Assembly: GCA_947629725.1 (NCBI GenBank)
Contig: CANREU010000102.1
Location: forward strand, 1 to 6,023
Direction of reading: 5' to 3'
From: an uncultured Clostridia bacterium
GTDB lineage: Bacteria; Bacillota; Clostridia; Christensenellales; Borkfalkiaceae
DNA length: 6,023 nucleotides
Position 1 is the stretch's first letter; the number at the start of each line of letters is the position of its first letter. The notes below the pieces were generated by a model that worked only from the letters and a program-made list of their open reading frames with translations, did no database searches and was not told the origin of the DNA. Position numbers and translations under genes: made by a program. Of this stretch, positions 4,868 to 6,023 are shown piece by piece.

Positions 4868-5653
4868 ATGATGTTCTACGACCGATTCGACAAGAACGAG
4901 ATCGCGGGCGTCTTCACCCCCATCCATTTCATCGTTCTTGCCCTCTACTTCACACTCATGGCGCTTGCCCTCTTCCTCTCCCGCAAGGTCGACGAGGCGA
5001 AGGTGAAAAAACTCACCCTCGCGGCGGCGATCCTCACCTGCTGCATGGAGATCGTGAAGATCGCTCTCCGCATCGCGAAGGGGCAAAGCCCGGGCGAATG
5101 GCTCCCCCTCTACGTCTCGAGCCTCTTTCTCTATGCCTCTTGGATGAGCCTTGCGCGCAACAAGGTCATCGGCACGACGGGCACCTGCTTCCTCGCCTAC
5201 GGGAGCACGACGGCGGGCATCGTGTATGCGTTCTATCCCTCCACCGCCCTCTTGCGCTACCCCATTTGGCACCCCGCCTCCATCCACGGGCTCCTGTATC
5301 ACTGGATCATCCTCTACATCGGCATCCTCACGCTGTGGAAACGCTACCGCCCGAGGGCGAAGGACTTTTGGAACTTCTTCCTCTTTATGACGGCGTTCAC
5401 GATCCCCGCCTTCATCTGCAACGAGCTCTTCCACTACAACTTCATGTTCATAGGCGAACCCTTCGGACTCGCGCCGCTGCAATTTCTCTATGACGTCTCC
5501 CCCTACTTCTATGCGGCGACCGTGTACCTCGCGCAATCCGCCGCCCTCTTTTGGGTGTGGTACGGCGGGTATAAGCTCGTGATGAAGATCGCGCACAAGC
5601 GCCGCGCGGTGAAAGAGGGTGAACTCTCCGACGAATCGCCCGAATCGGTGTGA
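4868..5653 (+). CDS. YwaF/TP0381-family integral membrane protein
   Basis: The product is 261 aa with candidate membrane helices near residues 18-38, 47-68, 78-96, 100-122, 135-157, 168-188 and 212-236, and a basic then acidic tail (KIAHKRRAVKEGELSDES). The order of features resembles the TIGR02206/YwaF group (TP0381 type, related to TMEM164): FTPIH before helix 1, CCMEIVK in helix 2, EWLPLYVSS before helix 3, and HPASIHGLLYHWIILYIG with His135, His140 and His145 in helix 5. The family's function is not known to me; the recurring His and Glu residues hint at an intramembrane active or binding site (inference). ATG 4868 and the adjacent ATG 4871 are the only plausible starts, since the next Met (31) lies inside helix 1. 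The promoter puts +1 at 4868; if a longer transcript exists, AAGGA would better fit 4871, giving 260 aa. It is monocistronic, with a terminator directly after the stop. Confidence 0.88.
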   Translation: MMFYDRFDKNEIAGVFTPIHFIVLALYFTLMALALFLSRKVDEAKVKKLTLAAAILTCCMEIVKIALRIAKGQSPGEWLPLYVSSLFLYASWMSLARNKVIGTTGTCFLAYGSTTAGIVYAFYPSTALLRYPIWHPASIHGLLYHWIILYIGILTLWKRYRPRAKDFWNFFLFMTAFTIPAFICNELFHYNFMFIGEPFGLAPLQFLYDVSPYFYAATVYLAQSAALFWVWYGGYKLVMKIAHKRRAVKEGELSDESPESV

Positions 5654-5658
5654 TACGG

Positions 5659-5684
5659 CCGCCCCCCTCGGGGCGGTTTTTTTT
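5659..5684 (+). terminator. Intrinsic terminator of the YwaF-like gene
   Basis: A 7-bp stem CCGCCCC (5659-5665) with GGGGCGG (5670-5676), a CCTC loop and a run of eight T (5677-5684). It starts five bases after the stop codon, a canonical strong terminator. Confidence 0.93.
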
Positions 5685-5695
5685 GTGCCGCTTTT

Positions 5696-5831
5696 GCTCC
5701 CCCCACCCTACCCCGCCCCCAAAGGAGGGCGAGGGCAGGTTCTCCCCCTCATTCCGAGCCCCGTAGGGGCGAGTGAATCTTTCTTTCCGCCGCTCCCCCA
5801 CCCTGCCCTCCCCCCTCAAACGAGGGAGGAG
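5696..5831. repeat. Two imperfect C-rich direct repeats flanking a partial palindromic repeat
   Basis: Bases 5696-5734 and 5792-5831 share GCTCCCCC, then CACCCT, a run of C, a short A-rich turn and a GAGGG-type arm, so each can fold back on itself (for example CCCTC 5813-5817 with GAGGG 5822-5826). The stretch 5711-5751 also resembles 75-110 at the left end of the window. The partial copy of the 1-66 repeat (5747-5783) lies between the two units. No credible gene is present. The composition and folding suggest clustered dispersed palindromes; mobility is inference. Confidence 0.6.
5747..5783. repeat. Partial second copy of the 1-66 palindromic repeat
   Basis: This matches bases 1-37 in the same orientation at 36 of 37 positions; the single change is C to T in the loop of the small hairpin (18 versus 5764). 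Similarity stops after the TC turn at the apex of the central hairpin, so only the left half of the structure is present. It can form the CCCC-GTA-GGGG hairpin but not the full junction. Confidence 0.88.
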
Positions 5832-5856
5832 GTGAAAAGCGCGCCCTCTCTCGGCG

Positions 5857-6018
5857 CCCCTTGAGGGGGAGCCCCGCCGCTATGCGGCGGTGATGAGGTG
5901 TGTGGAATTGGCAATTCCTTATTTCTTCCCTTCGTTTCCTTTTGAATAAGGAAAGAACAGTTTACGAACACCTCATTCGTCACGGCTGCGCCGTGCCACC
6001 TTCCCCTCAAGGGGAAGG
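5857..6018. mobile_element. MITE-like element with long imperfect inverted ends and no gene
   Basis: The two ends are inverted copies of one design. Left: CCCCTTGAGGGG (5857-5868), a GC hairpin CCGCCGC-TAT-GCGGCGG (5874-5890), then ATGAGGTGT (5893-5901). Right: ACACCTCAT (5968-5976), a GC hairpin CACGGC-TGC-GCCGTG (5981-5995), then CCTTCCCC-TCAA-GGGGAAGG (5999-6018). The AT-richer core holds GGAATT-GGC-AATTCC (5904-5918) and TTCCTTATT (5915-5923) against AATAAGGAA (5945-5953). The different GC hairpins at the same place in both arms suggest that pairing, not sequence, is kept. There is no transposase, so any movement would need help in trans. The element may run past the right window edge; I could not identify a target-site duplication. 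A dispersed palindromic repeat without transposition is the alternative. Confidence 0.65.
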
Positions 6019-6023
6019 CAAGA

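Noticed and set aside
3746..5596. A minus-strand reading frame running upstream of the HI0933-like gene for about 1.85 kb, as if the protein had a 600-residue extension
   Set aside because: It lies antisense to two well-supported plus-strand genes, has low-complexity Arg/Gly/Leu-rich content, crosses two promoters and a terminator, and the flavoprotein family starts at the Rossmann motif.
5816..6010. Minus-strand frame of 64 codons inside the repeat cluster
   Set aside because: It starts on a TTG within a hairpin, has no ribosome binding site and spans the structured repeat element; likely a spurious frame.
1..6023. A defence system, CRISPR array, prophage or toxin-antitoxin module
   Set aside because: No regularly spaced repeats, nuclease, helicase, integrase or transposase motifs were found; all five supported genes are flavoproteins or membrane proteins.

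Overview
The window looks like a chromosomal segment of a GC-rich member of the Clostridia (Bacillota), perhaps a gut lineage. The basis is GGAGG-type ribosome binding sites, sigma-A-like TTGACA promoters, strong C/G at third codon positions, gene families common in Clostridia, and GC-rich palindromic intergenic repeats of a style I associate with gut Clostridia. Taxonomy is inference; no marker gene is present.

Layout: positions 1-131 hold palindromic repeats. Three genes then lie on the minus strand: an uncharacterised integral membrane protein of about seven helices (132-926), a COG2509-type FAD-dependent dehydrogenase (1110-2624), and an HI0933/YhiN/BaiN-like flavoprotein (2621-3745). The two flavoprotein genes overlap by 4 bases and form an operon read from 3745 towards 1110. 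Divergent from it on the plus strand are a membrane-anchored protein with a long Lys/Glu/Pro/Ala linker and two DUF1508 (YegP-like) repeats (3845-4741), and a YwaF/TP0381-type integral membrane protein (about 4868-5653). Positions 5654-6023 carry a terminator and a dense cluster of repeats. These include a partial second copy of the repeat at 1-37 and a MITE-like element with long inverted ends (5857-6018).

Regulation is unusually readable. Four promoters with near-consensus hexamers can be placed. Two fire divergently from back-to-back -35 boxes forming a palindrome (3775-3789). Two promoters, for the HI0933-like gene and the YwaF-like gene, place the predicted +1 exactly on the A of the start codon, which suggests leaderless mRNAs. 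Hairpin terminators close both plus-strand genes, and the probable terminator of the flavoprotein operon overlaps the promoter of the next minus-strand gene.

Functionally this is mostly housekeeping or uncharacterised material: two flavoproteins of unknown substrate and three membrane-associated proteins. I see no transposase, phage, CRISPR, toxin-antitoxin or defence genes. The most interesting material is the structured repeats, the divergent palindromic promoter, the apparent leaderless starts and the membrane-tethered DUF1508 architecture.
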